Assembly: GCF_026625885.1 (NCBI RefSeq)
Contig: NZ_CP113068.1
Location: forward strand, 434,001-498,000
Source of the DNA: Roseateles sp. SL47
GTDB lineage: Bacteria > Pseudomonadota > Gammaproteobacteria > Burkholderiales > Burkholderiaceae_C
Reading direction: 5' to 3'
Length of the DNA: 64,000 nt
The stretch's first letter is position 1; each line of letters starts with the position of its first letter. The notes beneath the pieces were generated by a model, which saw only the letters and a list, made by a program, of their open reading frames with translations, ran no database searches and was not told the DNA's origin. The translations under genes were made by a program, and so were the position numbers. Below are positions 32,939 through 41,016 of the stretch, piece by piece.

Positions 32939-35491
32939 TCAGCTCTGAATCCGACCACGCAGCGCCGCCCGAATGTCACGCAGCTCAATGCCCGTGCGTC
33001 CCAGCGCCAGCCGCATCTCGTCGGCGACGGGAGCAGCACCTGTCGGGTCGCTGATCGTCACGACAACCGCGACCGGCACACCCTCTACCGGCATGTTGGC
33101 AAAGGTCTTGTCACGCTCGAGGTACTCCACGCCGAAGCGCCAATTCCTTGACACGCCCTCATTTTCGAGAACGCCTTGGTAAACCTTGATCGGGCTCCAC
33201 TTCAGGGATTCGTTCATCAGGCTCGCTTCACGGGATTTCCCCTTCGGCGCGGCCTGTGCGTGGACAGGATCCACGCGCCCCTCGAACGACATGTCACCCT
33301 TCTTGGTCTTCTTGCCGTTGTGCTGCCGGACGTACAGGTCAAGATTCATCCGCGCGGCCTCAGCGCCGAAGCGATGCGAGGTCGGAGGTGTAGAGACCAT
33401 GGTGGCGCGCACGACCCCTGTGCATTCGCCCGCGGCATTTGACAGAGATTGCGGCCATTCGAAATCGTGCTTGAACTCTTCATTGACCTTGAGGCGGTCA
33501 AAGAAGACGAACGTGAATGAGCTGGGCGAGTTGCTCAGGATCTCAACGGCAGTGCCTGGCAACCCGTATCCCACCAGTTGCTTGGCGGCCGACTTGAGAT
33601 CCTTGTGATCAAGCGGGGCGTGCAGCTGGGCCGAGTGGTAGAGGAGCGCGAGCAGCACCTCGCGAGGCGCACGGCAGCCTGTTTCCAAGTCAAGCTTGGC
33701 CAGCGTCTTGGCGACCAGCGGCGCGGCATAGCTCGTGCCGCAGACATACCGGTATTCCTTGTTCGCATCTGTGACCAACAGGCCCGTCGGCTCGCCGTCG
33801 CCACGATGTGCCCCTCCGAATTGGCACAAGTCGGGCTTGACCGTACGCCTGGAGGTGCCTCGCCGGCTATACCTCGCAGGCGCCTTGTCCACGATCCTTG
33901 GCAGGCCCGGAGGATTCAATGCTCCGACGGACACGTTGTTCATCGTGTCAGCCGGCTCGAACAACTGGTCGCTGAACCCGATGAGTGTGTTCAGTGCGGC
34001 GGTGATAGAGTTGGGCCACTCCTGCCGCATGTCCTGGTCCTCTGCATTCCCTGCAGAGATGACGAAGATCACATCGTGCTTCTGTGCGATCTCGTCGAGC
34101 CGCTTGGCCGACTCAGAGATCTTGGCGTCCTTCACCGGCCTCTTAACGTTCAGGCTGAGGTTGACGACGCGAAAGGGCACCTCAGCCTTGACATCGCGGA
34201 TCAGGCGGTCGAGCTGGTCCAGAAAGCCGGTGACACCGGTCGAGAAGGTCGCTGCCGACGTGCGGCGTGGCGCATTCATCGCGAAGTCGATCAGCTCACA
34301 GCCATCGTCCTCCAGATGGGCGGCGAGGGGCTCGTTAAGCTCCTTGCCCGCGACCAGAAGCGAGGCGATGTTGGTCCCGTGATCCTCGTCCCGCACCGCG
34401 ACGACGTTCTCCCGGTGGATTACCCACTTGTTGAACTCGCTGCTGATCCCTCCGTCGACCAGGCAGATCCGAGGGTGGACCTGATCGGGAGGCATGCCCG
34501 GCAGGCGTCGGCGAATCAGCGCCCTCACGGAGGATTTGCTCACCGAGGCGGGTACCGAGTCGCTGCGCGAGGCGGTGAAGTCGTCTGGCTGCTCGACAGG
34601 AGCCGGAAGACCGACGGACCTCACGAGCGGATGGCCGGTGAGGAAGCTCAGTAGCGCGTGGTGAGCGTCAGGGGTGAAGTTCGCCTGAGACACGAGCTGG
34701 TTGTTCGCGCCCACGAAGTTCCGCTCGGGTCCAAACATCAACTTAGGCTCGCCGCGCAGCAGCGCGACGCCCATTGCAAGGCCATCGCCATCGACGTCAT
34801 ACGTGACCACGATGGCAAAGCGCTGTGCCAGCCGCTTGAGCCTGCGCCAGAAGTCTGAAACCAGGACATCACTGCTGTCCTCGCCATCGACGACGCCATC
34901 ACTGAGCCCGAGGTCGGCGAACAGCTCGACACGGTAGTAGGCGGCAAGGTCGCGGCTCTTCAGGTGTGTGATGGCCTCGTCTACGGAGGGGGCGTCTCGC
35001 TGATCCGCCCCCCAAAGCACGACGGCTTCGATCGCGCCGGTCTCGGATTTGAGTTCGGGAACGATGATCCGGATCTTGCCGGTTTCAGGGTTCTTCTTTT
35101 CCTTCACATCCGGCTTGGCCGTCGCCACCGTGTCGGCGATCTTGCGAAGGTTCATCGAGCTGACTCGGAACACGAGATCGGCGATCTCGTTGCCTCCTAC
35201 CAGCGTGGCCAGCTCCGGCTTGAAAAGCCTGTCGACCGGTCGATGGCTCTTGGCCCACGCATCCTGCGTCAGGCGAACCTCGACGAAGCCCTCGCCCTTG
35301 AATGGCGCGTTCTCCTGTTGGAGTTGCTCGCTAATCGCCTTTAGCTCAGAGGACATCTGGTCGCGATGCTTGATGAACTCGGCATCACGACCCTTGAAAA
35401 AGTCTTTCTGGTTCCCGCCAGCGTTAACGACGCGTGGCTGCTTTAGACGCTGAGGGTTTGTGACGAGCTGAACTTCCCTGCGGGCGACCAT
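32939..35491 (-). CDS. ietS: subtilisin-like (S8) serine protease, IetS-like
   Basis: 850 residues. An N-terminal domain of about 330 residues without known catalytic motifs precedes an S8 protease with the full triad: D346 in RICLVDGGIS, H371 in DEDHGTNIASLLV, S587 in CGTSYAAPLVAK, and oxyanion N482 in ISAGNAED. A C-terminal beta-rich domain follows. There is no signal peptide, so it acts in the cytoplasm. It overlaps the AAA ATPase gene by 68 bases. AAA plus cytoplasmic subtilisin is the IetAS architecture, first described as a plasmid-stability module and later reported as anti-phage. Here three more co-directional genes stand upstream. Confidence 0.85.
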   Translation of the reverse strand: MVARREVQLVTNPQRLKQPRVVNAGGNQKDFFKGRDAEFIKHRDQMSSELKAISEQLQQENAPFKGEGFVEVRLTQDAWAKSHRPVDRLFKPELATLVGGNEIADLVFRVSSMNLRKIADTVATAKPDVKEKKNPETGKIRIIVPELKSETGAIEAVVLWGADQRDAPSVDEAITHLKSRDLAAYYRVELFADLGLSDGVVDGEDSSDVLVSDFWRRLKRLAQRFAIVVTYDVDGDGLAMGVALLRGEPKLMFGPERNFVGANNQLVSQANFTPDAHHALLSFLTGHPLVRSVGLPAPVEQPDDFTASRSDSVPASVSKSSVRALIRRRLPGMPPDQVHPRICLVDGGISSEFNKWVIHRENVVAVRDEDHGTNIASLLVAGKELNEPLAAHLEDDGCELIDFAMNAPRRTSAATFSTGVTGFLDQLDRLIRDVKAEVPFRVVNLSLNVKRPVKDAKISESAKRLDEIAQKHDVIFVISAGNAEDQDMRQEWPNSITAALNTLIGFSDQLFEPADTMNNVSVGALNPPGLPRIVDKAPARYSRRGTSRRTVKPDLCQFGGAHRGDGEPTGLLVTDANKEYRYVCGTSYAAPLVAKTLAKLDLETGCRAPREVLLALLYHSAQLHAPLDHKDLKSAAKQLVGYGLPGTAVEILSNSPSSFTFVFFDRLKVNEEFKHDFEWPQSLSNAAGECTGVVRATMVSTPPTSHRFGAEAARMNLDLYVRQHNGKKTKKGDMSFEGRVDPVHAQAAPKGKSREASLMNESLKWSPIKVYQGVLENEGVSRNWRFGVEYLERDKTFANMPVEGVPVAVVVTISDPTGAAPVADEMRLALGRTGIELRDIRAALRGRIQS

Positions 35492-36686
35492 CTATCTCCT
35501 CCTTGGGCTGGCTTTCATCTTTTATCCACCGGCTGACGGTGCTGCGGTTGACCCCTAGCGCATCGGCAACTCGCGACTGGGAGCCCCCAAACTCCTTCAG
35601 CAACAGATCGGCCAGCGCTTCCTTATCGCTGGACAGCGCCGATCGAATATCAGGGTGCAGCCGATCGCTGTGCGACGCCGCTATGCGCTGAAGGCGTTCT
35701 AGGAACAGGGTGTCCGGTTCCAGAACGGAGCTCTTCTTCAACGCGAGTGCGATGTCTTCGATCTCCGAGCCAGAGCAGCCGACGAGCATCCAGGTGAGCA
35801 ACTGCATTTGTCCTGCCGACATCTCCAGTGGCGGTAGGTAGCGCTCAAGGATCAGCCCACGCTGAATGACGTCGGGGACGGGCAGTTCGAGCTGCAGCTC
35901 AAATCGACGCCAGACGGCCGGGTCAAGCAGGCTGGCATGGTTGGTGATGGAAACGGTCAGCCCCAGCGTCCTGCGCCGATCAAGTTCCTGAAGAAGCGTG
36001 TTCACGACCCGCTTGAGCTCCCCCATCTCGTTCGGATCGTCACGCAGCTTGGCGATCGAGTCGAACTCGTCGAGCAGGAGCAGCGCGCGATGGCGGTTGG
36101 CGAACGCGAACAGGTTGGCAATGTTCCGTGAGGTCGTTCCAAGGTAGGAAGACATCAAGCCGTCGAGTTTGGCAAGGATCACAGGTAGGCCAAGCTGTGA
36201 CGAGAGCCACAGGGCCAGCTGCGTCTTGCCTGTTCCTGGCGGTCCGAAGATCAGACAGGTCTTCGCTGGCGAGAGGCCCATCCGATCGAGCATCTCGGCG
36301 TGCGTCCACTCGTTCAGGACGGACTGAACTGCGCCGAGCACGTGCAAAGGCAATGTCGGCGGCTTGGCGGGAAGCCTGTCTAGTCCAATGACCTCGGCCA
36401 ACGGGGCGCCCGAATCCTTGTCGACAGGAACATGCTTGTCGGAGACGAGGGGTTCGCCCGGAAAAGCGATGTGGGCTGAGGAGGCCCGGCTGGGCTCGAA
36501 GCCACTTCGCCCGCGAAGCCCCGGGGAGTCCAACTCTTTCACCAACCGATCAAGCATGGCCACGTCGTCTGTGGCGCCTTTGCGTTTGAGGGCAGCTTTC
36601 AGGCGATCTACTTGATGACGCCCATCCTTGCGATCTCCGGCGAGGGCCGCGCGGCATACGGCGTAAACGACCGAAAAATTGTCCAT
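35424..36686 (-). CDS. ietA: AAA+ ATPase, IetA-like, with C-terminal helix-turn-helix
   Basis: About 420 residues from the ATG at 36686 (the frame extends upstream without a better start). Walker A FGPPGTGKT at about 147-155, Walker B LLLLDEFDS at about 202-210, sensor 1 SITNHA, and WRRFELQLELPVPD as the arginine-finger region. The C terminus carries GGSQSRVADALGVNRSTVSRWI, a helix-turn-helix, so the ATPase may bind DNA or autoregulate. It probably feeds or restrains the protease encoded by the overlapping downstream gene. A gap of 149 bases separates it from the unknown-protein gene upstream. Confidence 0.85.
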   Translation of the reverse strand: MDNFSVVYAVCRAALAGDRKDGRHQVDRLKAALKRKGATDDVAMLDRLVKELDSPGLRGRSGFEPSRASSAHIAFPGEPLVSDKHVPVDKDSGAPLAEVIGLDRLPAKPPTLPLHVLGAVQSVLNEWTHAEMLDRMGLSPAKTCLIFGPPGTGKTQLALWLSSQLGLPVILAKLDGLMSSYLGTTSRNIANLFAFANRHRALLLLDEFDSIAKLRDDPNEMGELKRVVNTLLQELDRRRTLGLTVSITNHASLLDPAVWRRFELQLELPVPDVIQRGLILERYLPPLEMSAGQMQLLTWMLVGCSGSEIEDIALALKKSSVLEPDTLFLERLQRIAASHSDRLHPDIRSALSSDKEALADLLLKEFGGSQSRVADALGVNRSTVSRWIKDESQPKEEIDGRPQGSSARHKPSASKAATRR

Positions 36687-36835
36687 GGCACCAGCTGTTG
36701 CTTTGTTTCCATGGATTGTTGCACATACGAACGCTGCCGTTGCGCAAAAATTGTCAGCATGCTGCACCATTTCGCCGAAGTGATGCAGCACTGAACGGTG
36801 CGCCGCGGCGATTTCCGGTGCCAGTCCCCCGTCCG

Positions 36836-38254
36836 TCACAGGTCTTTGAGGTACGTGAGCCCTAGGGCGCGCATGCCCCGCGCCCTCTTGGCGACGACGG
36901 TATCGCCGGCTGACGCCGCGCTGCTTCGACGCATCGAGCTGGCGCTGAACGCGTCGGCGCCTTGATGCGCATTCGCGAACTTCGGGTTGGCGCGCTTGAC
37001 GGGCGCGGCGGCGACTGAGATCGCCTTCTTCTGTTCGATACGGACTGGCGGGCCTTTGTGTCGCTGCGAGGAAGGTGTGCCCGGGAGGGTGCCGGTGAAG
37101 GCGAAGCTCGAGCCGATCCGCACGCGTGCGGACGCCAAATCCCAGCACCAATCGAGCACCATCTGGTAGACCGGGTTGTTCGAATCAGCGAATCGCTGCC
37201 TGGAGTTGAGTGCCCCTTGGAGGACGAACAGCATCTCCTTCAGGACACGGTGGCCTTCTTCAAACAGCGGATACCCCCGGACCAATGCTTCCTGAAGCTG
37301 GGTGAAGAACACCTCGAACTGCTCAGGCCCGGAGATGCCACTGCGAGCCGTCACCGCGCAACGGATCAGAGCCGCGTCGCTGCTCCAGGGGAACCAGTCG
37401 TAGAGATTGTCGAACCACCTGAGATTGGTCTCCTTCCAGCGACCCATGCGCAGCAGGAAATAGGCGCCAATGACGGCGCCGATGGGGTCTTGAACCTTGT
37501 CATGCAACAGTTCAGTCGCCACCTTATCGAACTTGCTGACGGAGTCGGCAGCCCGCAACGCGTCCCGTGCGAGAAACTCCAACAGGGTTTCCGCCTCCGG
37601 ACGGAAGCTGGTGAGGACCACCTTGACAGGTAGGCTCGTGCTGTCTGGATCCGGGTTGGTCGTGAAGTACAGGCGGCAACGGGTCGGCGGCAAGGAGACA
37701 AACGTCGCTGGCAGCTTGGCCCCCCCGAACTGCAGCAATCGCGATTGCTTGGGGAAGGCAGCGTCTAGGTCGACCTGCTTGGCGAATTCGTTTGTGCGGG
37801 TGTTGGAACTGGGCAGGTCCGCGACAGGCTGCCAGCCTTCCTCGTTCGAGTTGCCCCACAGCCGCAACCACACGTTGCCGAGCTTGGCGAGAGGTTCGGG
37901 ACTCGCGTGGTTCAGCGCAGATCTTGTCACCGCCCATTTCGCCCAACTGTCACCGGGCAGGCTTTCGTCGCTGATGTCGACCTCCGCCTTGCCCGGCGCT
38001 TTCATGTCGATCTGCTTGACGACAGCCTTCCCACCTGGGAAGACGACGCGCACGAAGACGTGCTGCGCGTCAGCTGCGTTCGAGAGCTTCACGCTCGCAG
38101 CCTTGGCGCTATCCGCCACCCCTTCGGCCAGAAGCTGTCCTTGGTTGCCCAGCACCTTATACGGGAGTGGGATTGAGCGCTTCGACTTGGGCTCGTCAGC
38201 GCGGAATGCCTCGTCAATCGAGGCCATGCGCAGGTGAATTTTTAGCGTCTTCAT
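36836..38254 (-). CDS. unknown protein partnered with caspase-like protease
   Basis: 472 residues. N-terminal about 210 residues are beta-rich (KIHLRMASIDEAFRADEP..., resembling a carbohydrate-binding or regulatory sandwich). A helical domain follows with the block DKVQDPIGAVIGAYFLLRMGRWKETNLRWFDNLYDWFPWSSDAALIRC (about residues 255-302). I have a general memory of this block in proteins beside bacterial caspases but know of no assigned function. The last about 90 residues are low-complexity, basic and Ala/Ser-rich, ending in LGLTYLKDL. The start ATG overlaps the caspase stop (ATGA), indicating coupled translation. Confidence 0.7.
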   Translation of the reverse strand: MKTLKIHLRMASIDEAFRADEPKSKRSIPLPYKVLGNQGQLLAEGVADSAKAASVKLSNAADAQHVFVRVVFPGGKAVVKQIDMKAPGKAEVDISDESLPGDSWAKWAVTRSALNHASPEPLAKLGNVWLRLWGNSNEEGWQPVADLPSSNTRTNEFAKQVDLDAAFPKQSRLLQFGGAKLPATFVSLPPTRCRLYFTTNPDPDSTSLPVKVVLTSFRPEAETLLEFLARDALRAADSVSKFDKVATELLHDKVQDPIGAVIGAYFLLRMGRWKETNLRWFDNLYDWFPWSSDAALIRCAVTARSGISGPEQFEVFFTQLQEALVRGYPLFEEGHRVLKEMLFVLQGALNSRQRFADSNNPVYQMVLDWCWDLASARVRIGSSFAFTGTLPGTPSSQRHKGPPVRIEQKKAISVAAAPVKRANPKFANAHQGADAFSASSMRRSSAASAGDTVVAKRARGMRALGLTYLKDL

Positions 38255-39420
38255 GGACCAACCTTGAAGGTGTAGTCGTAGAGAGGAGGCATGACTGCTT
38301 CCTTCGGCATCAACTGATCGACGAACTGCCCCGCGTAGGCTTCGGCACCAAGGTCATACGACCCAAAGCTCACGTCGGCGCTGAGAAACCCCGCACTGCA
38401 CTGGTGCAGGGTCTTGGGGTCTGGGGCATCACTCGGCTTGTACGAAATCTGACCGTGGGGCCGCATGTTGTCCGGTTTCAAGTCCAGCACCAGTCGAACC
38501 TTTGGAGGAGCGGTCAGCTCGATGATTGCCGCACCCTCTCCCCAACTTTCGTGGCCGCAGTATTGCTTGTTCGACGAAAACTTGTTGTCCAGCTTCAAAA
38601 AAGCCGTCACGGCCGTGTAGAGCTCCGTGGAACTGGCTTCCCATTTGTTGCGCGGCATGCTCCTGGCTGCGTAGCCAGAGAGGCTGTGCAGGATGGCCTG
38701 CGTGAAGCGCGCCGGGAACCCCTTTTTCGCAAAAGCCAGCTTGCCCTCGCCAGTGGCTTGAAGGAGAGAGGTAGATTGGGCCACGCCCTGATCCATTGCC
38801 GAAACGTCCAGCAAGGGATGCGGGCGAATCTTGCGAAACATCAGGTTCGCATCAGCAGCGCGGCACGCGTCGAACCAAAAGTGGATGTGTGAATCCTTGG
38901 CCACCTTACCCAGCGAGAACAAGGTGCCATCGACGTCAAAGGCCATTTCATACGCTGTGTCAGGGTCGGAAAGGATGTCCTGGCAGAGCGCGTATTGCGA
39001 GCCGTCGCTGATGCCATGGCCGCAAAAGTAGAAGATGCCCGTGCTGCCAGGGTCGTCGACAAGGCGTTGCTTCCAGGCATTGAAGGCGGACTTCACCTGT
39101 GAGCGCTTCGCGCCGTCAACCTTCACGTCGCCCGCCGGTGTTTCAACGGACTCCTTCTTCTTTGTGCCGATAAGAACCTCCACAGAGGCCAGCGGCGACG
39201 TCGCGTTGTGAAAGCCACCCCGCCCGGGATCGATCAACGGGCCCAGGAACCACGAACACATCGCCTGCGCCGACATGGCAGGCGAGGTGAGCTGGCCCAT
39301 TCCAAACGTGTCGGCCTGGGCTTTAGCACCGTCCGCCAAGTAGGGGTACGTTTCAATCCCGACGATGAGAACGTGGGTGCCTGGTTTGCCAAGTTGGTCG
39401 TTGATGTAGGCGGTCGTCAT
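38251..39420 (-). CDS. caspase-like cysteine protease (peptidase C14)
   Basis: 389 residues. The caspase fold is marked by THVLIVGIETYPYL at the first strand, catalytic His135 in GIFYFCGHGISDG and catalytic Cys186 in HIHFWFDACRAAD. There is no signal peptide and no membrane segment. The C-terminal about 100 residues form a separate beta-rich domain with an unknown role. Bacterial caspases act in abortive infection by cutting cellular proteins after activation. It starts 1 base after the MBL gene stop and overlaps the next gene by 4 bases, so these three form one translational unit. Confidence 0.88.
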   Translation of the reverse strand: MTTAYINDQLGKPGTHVLIVGIETYPYLADGAKAQADTFGMGQLTSPAMSAQAMCSWFLGPLIDPGRGGFHNATSPLASVEVLIGTKKKESVETPAGDVKVDGAKRSQVKSAFNAWKQRLVDDPGSTGIFYFCGHGISDGSQYALCQDILSDPDTAYEMAFDVDGTLFSLGKVAKDSHIHFWFDACRAADANLMFRKIRPHPLLDVSAMDQGVAQSTSLLQATGEGKLAFAKKGFPARFTQAILHSLSGYAARSMPRNKWEASSTELYTAVTAFLKLDNKFSSNKQYCGHESWGEGAAIIELTAPPKVRLVLDLKPDNMRPHGQISYKPSDAPDPKTLHQCSAGFLSADVSFGSYDLGAEAYAGQFVDQLMPKEAVMPPLYDYTFKVGP

Positions 39421-39421
39421 T

Positions 39422-40510
39422 TCAGACTTGATCCTCTTTCAGAACGATGCTGTAGCCCGCTTCGTTGATGCCATAGATCGCCGTGTACTTCCAATCTCTC
39501 TGCAGGCCTTTGTCCCGCCAGATTCCGTTGATGGTGGTGTCGTAGTTGAAGATCAGCTCGGTGCCTTCGTTGTCCTTGTACCTGCGGATCACCCTCGCCA
39601 CGGCCTCTCGATCCGGGTGATTGAAGCGCTTTCCGTTGGTCGAGAAAACGATCTTCTTGGCATCCACTACCTTCAGCAGCTCAGAGGTGACATTGGCCTT
39701 GCTGCCGTGGTGTGGCAGCTTGAAGACGTCAACCTTCAGAGGCTCGTCACCGCAATATTCGCGGATCCCCGCCAGCAGGTCGTCTGGATGGGCATCGGCT
39801 CCCAGCAGGATGCTCCATTTCTCGTACTCGAACAGCAGACCGATCGAGCTGCCATTGGCGGGGGCCTTGTCGTCCTTGCTGTCCGAATCAGCCAGGTTCT
39901 TCATGTTGATCGGTCCGAGCGCCTCCTCGCCATCCGCGATCTGCACAGGCTCTGCAGGAGCATTCGGATCCAGGCCGGCCTCCTTGATCGCCTTGTCCCA
40001 GGCGCCGAGCATCTCCGATAGCTTCGCCCGTGATGGGGTCAGCAACGTCAAGGTTGCGCCGCCATACAACTCCACCTGCATCGCGGAACCATTGACGGCG
40101 CGAGCGACGGGGCCGTTGTCGAAGTGCTCGTTCCACGGGATGCCGCTCTTCTTGATGGCGGTAGTGAGCTTCTCGCCCTGCACGGGACCGAAATCCTCTT
40201 CCTCCGTCGCCTCAAGGAGATGCCTGCGCCCGTTGAACCAGACGTGTTCGAACTGCGCAGCCAGCTCCGGGTCTCCGATCAGCCTCAGGCTGCCGCCGAT
40301 ATGGTCTTCATCGACGTGCGTGACTACCAGGAGCTCGTGGCTGGGAACGTCTGATCTGACGGCCTCGAGTAAAGGCTTGAGCCGCTTTAGCGTGCCCGGC
40401 GTACCAGCATCCACCAAGATGCGGCTCAGCTTGGCCGGGTCGCCATACTCGATCCACAGGCAATCACCGTAATCTGCACCCAGCACGTGCAGCGTCAACA
40501 TCTTTGACAT
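39422..40510 (-). CDS. metallo-beta-lactamase-fold hydrolase (ComEC-type)
   Basis: 362 residues. The MBL metal site is complete: THVDEDH (H65, D67, D69, H70), the metal-bridging Asp in WSILLGADAHPDDL and the distal His in KLPHHGSKANVT. The LPHHGS motif is typical of ComEC/Rec2-type MBL domains, some of which are nucleases or phosphodiesterases. No transmembrane part is present. ATG at 40510 has GGAGGAAG upstream and is the first gene of the run. It could be an effector nuclease or could make or degrade a signal for the downstream proteases. Confidence 0.88.
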   Translation of the reverse strand: MSKMLTLHVLGADYGDCLWIEYGDPAKLSRILVDAGTPGTLKRLKPLLEAVRSDVPSHELLVVTHVDEDHIGGSLRLIGDPELAAQFEHVWFNGRRHLLEATEEEDFGPVQGEKLTTAIKKSGIPWNEHFDNGPVARAVNGSAMQVELYGGATLTLLTPSRAKLSEMLGAWDKAIKEAGLDPNAPAEPVQIADGEEALGPINMKNLADSDSKDDKAPANGSSIGLLFEYEKWSILLGADAHPDDLLAGIREYCGDEPLKVDVFKLPHHGSKANVTSELLKVVDAKKIVFSTNGKRFNHPDREAVARVIRRYKDNEGTELIFNYDTTINGIWRDKGLQRDWKYTAIYGINEAGYSIVLKEDQV

Positions 40511-41016
40511 CGTCTTCCTCCCTGTCCCTCTCCACCACGGTGGAGGGGAAAACAGCCGATACATCGTCGGCCAGAACTGTGATCCCGTCAGGCTTCCTCT
40601 ACACGGGTTGCTCAGCCGCGCTGGACACGTCTAATAAGACGTTCCCCGCTGCACGGGGGGCACGCTAGCAACCAATCCTGCCATTCCAACCGAGGGGCAA
40701 ACAACCCGTAGTCACCCTCTCCGGAGGGTGGGCCAGCGCCTAATTGGGGAGCTCGCTTAGCCGAGCATTGTGAATGGGCCAGGGAGTCGCGCACGGAACG
40801 GCCGCAAAGCAGGCGTTGGTGAACTTCCGCTTTCAGCCTATAGCCGCCATCTGTTTGGAGACAAGTTGGCTGAGTTTTCATTGGCATAGCGTGCTCCAAA
40901 GCCCAGCACCATAAGAGAGCATCGGCAGCGTTCACCCACCAAGGGCCCACAAGACTCGACGAACCTTATTTTTTCTCGACGAACCTTATTTGCTCCAGTC
41001 AGGGCGCCTTTTTTGT
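40511..41016. other. region between the defence island and glmS, with direct repeats
   Basis: No gene is supported. A minus-strand 112-codon frame (40612-40950) has no recognisable domain. A short hairpin ACGTCT-AAT-AAGACGT lies near 40630. Two 17-base direct repeats lie at 40955-40971 and 40975-40991, 26-62 bases from the glmS stop codon. The region must hold the promoter of the MBL-caspase operon. Confidence 0.5.
40955..40991. repeat. 17-base direct repeat pair beside glmS 3' end
   Basis: CTCGACGAACCTTATTT occurs twice, 20 bases apart start to start. The pair lies 26-62 bases downstream of glmS, where Tn7-like elements and other islands insert. It may be a duplicated junction or an attachment-site remnant. 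Confidence 0.6.

Noticed and set aside
40612..40950. 112-codon minus-strand open frame between the MBL gene and glmS
   Set aside because: No ribosome binding site, no domain, and it spans hairpins and the region that must hold the operon promoter.
40500..41016. Complete Tn7-like transposon
   Set aside because: The location fits but no tnsA, tnsB, tnsC or tniQ gene is present in the window, and only short direct repeats were seen.
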